Of a DNA stretch of 64,000 bases, positions 63,946 through 64,000 are shown one piece after another. Made by a program: the position numbers and the translations under genes. The notes beneath the pieces were generated by a model. It made no database searches, had not been told where the DNA came from, and saw only the letters and a list, made by a program, of their open reading frames with translations. This stretch comes from an uncultured Flavobacteriia bacterium (GTDB taxonomy: Bacteria > Bacteroidota > Bacteroidia > Flavobacteriales_D > Crocinitomicaceae): positions 5,967 to 69,966 of the forward strand of contig CALJTX010000047.1 of assembly GCA_937975705.1 (NCBI GenBank), in the 5' to 3' direction. Each line of letters starts with the position of its first letter. Position 1 is the first letter of the stretch.

Positions 63946-64000
63946 TAAGTCTACGGGTAATTAGTACTACTCGGCTTTGACATTACTGTCTTTACACCTG
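63946..64000 (-). rRNA. rrl: 23S ribosomal RNA, 3' end (partial)
   Basis: Minus-strand GTCAAAGCCGAGTAGTACTA followed by ATTACCCGTAGACTTAC matches the 3' terminal helix region of Bacteroidota 23S rRNA. The gene continues beyond the window. The ~85-base 23S-5S spacer (63861-63945) holds no tRNA. Confidence 0.88.

Overview
The window looks like ordinary chromosomal DNA of a Bacteroidota bacterium, most likely of the Flavobacteriales. The evidence is type IX secretion (T9SS) C-terminal sorting domains of both the A and B kind, TonB-dependent receptors, LytTR/LytS signalling, an HU-like/SPOR envelope protein, a MetH split into two genes, and promoters of the Bacteroidota type (TTTG, about 18 bases, then TAnnTTTG) with almost no Shine-Dalgarno sequences. 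Species cannot be told from the window. The content is mostly housekeeping. I see no prophage, transposon, CRISPR array or defence island; the only classic mobile-type module is one mazEF pair.

Layout. 1-4.6 kb: a T9SS cargo protein, a large SF1 helicase-like ATPase and YidD. 4.7-9.5 kb: a lytic transglycosylase, then a tightly packed minus-strand operon (lipoprotein, Mrp, NifU-like, RlmH, MenC), with a DUF423 membrane protein divergent from it. 9.6-16.6 kb: peroxiredoxin, RecA, an Ig-like lipoprotein, thioredoxin, a membrane pyrophosphatase with an unusual cysteine-rich tail, an alkyltransferase-like protein and a trans-sulfuration enzyme. 16.6-23.7 kb: a LytS/LytTR pair divergent from a T9SS type B adhesin, then surface and secreted proteins. 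23.9-24.9 kb: mazEF and three tRNAs (Arg, Pro, Ser) on the minus strand. 25-31.9 kb: purM/J-domain/htpG operon, an SDR, pgk and gapA. 32-39.6 kb: a C1 peptidase, SPOR protein, kdsB and two tandem TonB receptors. 39.6-45.6 kb: dprA, a SAM-I riboswitch leading the split methionine synthase, RNase HI and RuvC. 45.6-53.1 kb: tRNA-Val, an exonuclease, then a seven-gene plus-strand operon from a methionine sulfoxide reductase to a histidine kinase. 53.1-60.3 kb: thyA-folA and a long minus-strand run (thioesterase, ureohydrolase, SirB1-like, pepT, holA, rsmE). 60.5-63.2 kb: dnaA, a low-molecular-weight phosphatase and a tetrapyrrole-methylase-family protein. 63.2-63.7 kb: a gene-free stretch with GA-rich tandem repeats. 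63.7-64 kb: 5S rRNA and the 3' end of 23S rRNA on the minus strand; the rRNA operon runs off the right edge.

The most notable observations are: (i) a 94-residue tail with 13 Cys and 7 Met on the pyrophosphatase; (ii) a recurrent TAnnTTT(G/A) box ending exactly 4 bases (sometimes 5-7) before the start codon of many first genes, which predicts widespread leaderless mRNAs; (iii) a possible alternative pairing downstream of the SAM-I aptamer; (iv) an almost identical terminator shared by the rRNA operon and the tRNA cluster; (v) many convergent genes that overlap tail to tail with no terminator. All functional calls rest on motifs read by eye; no database search was possible.
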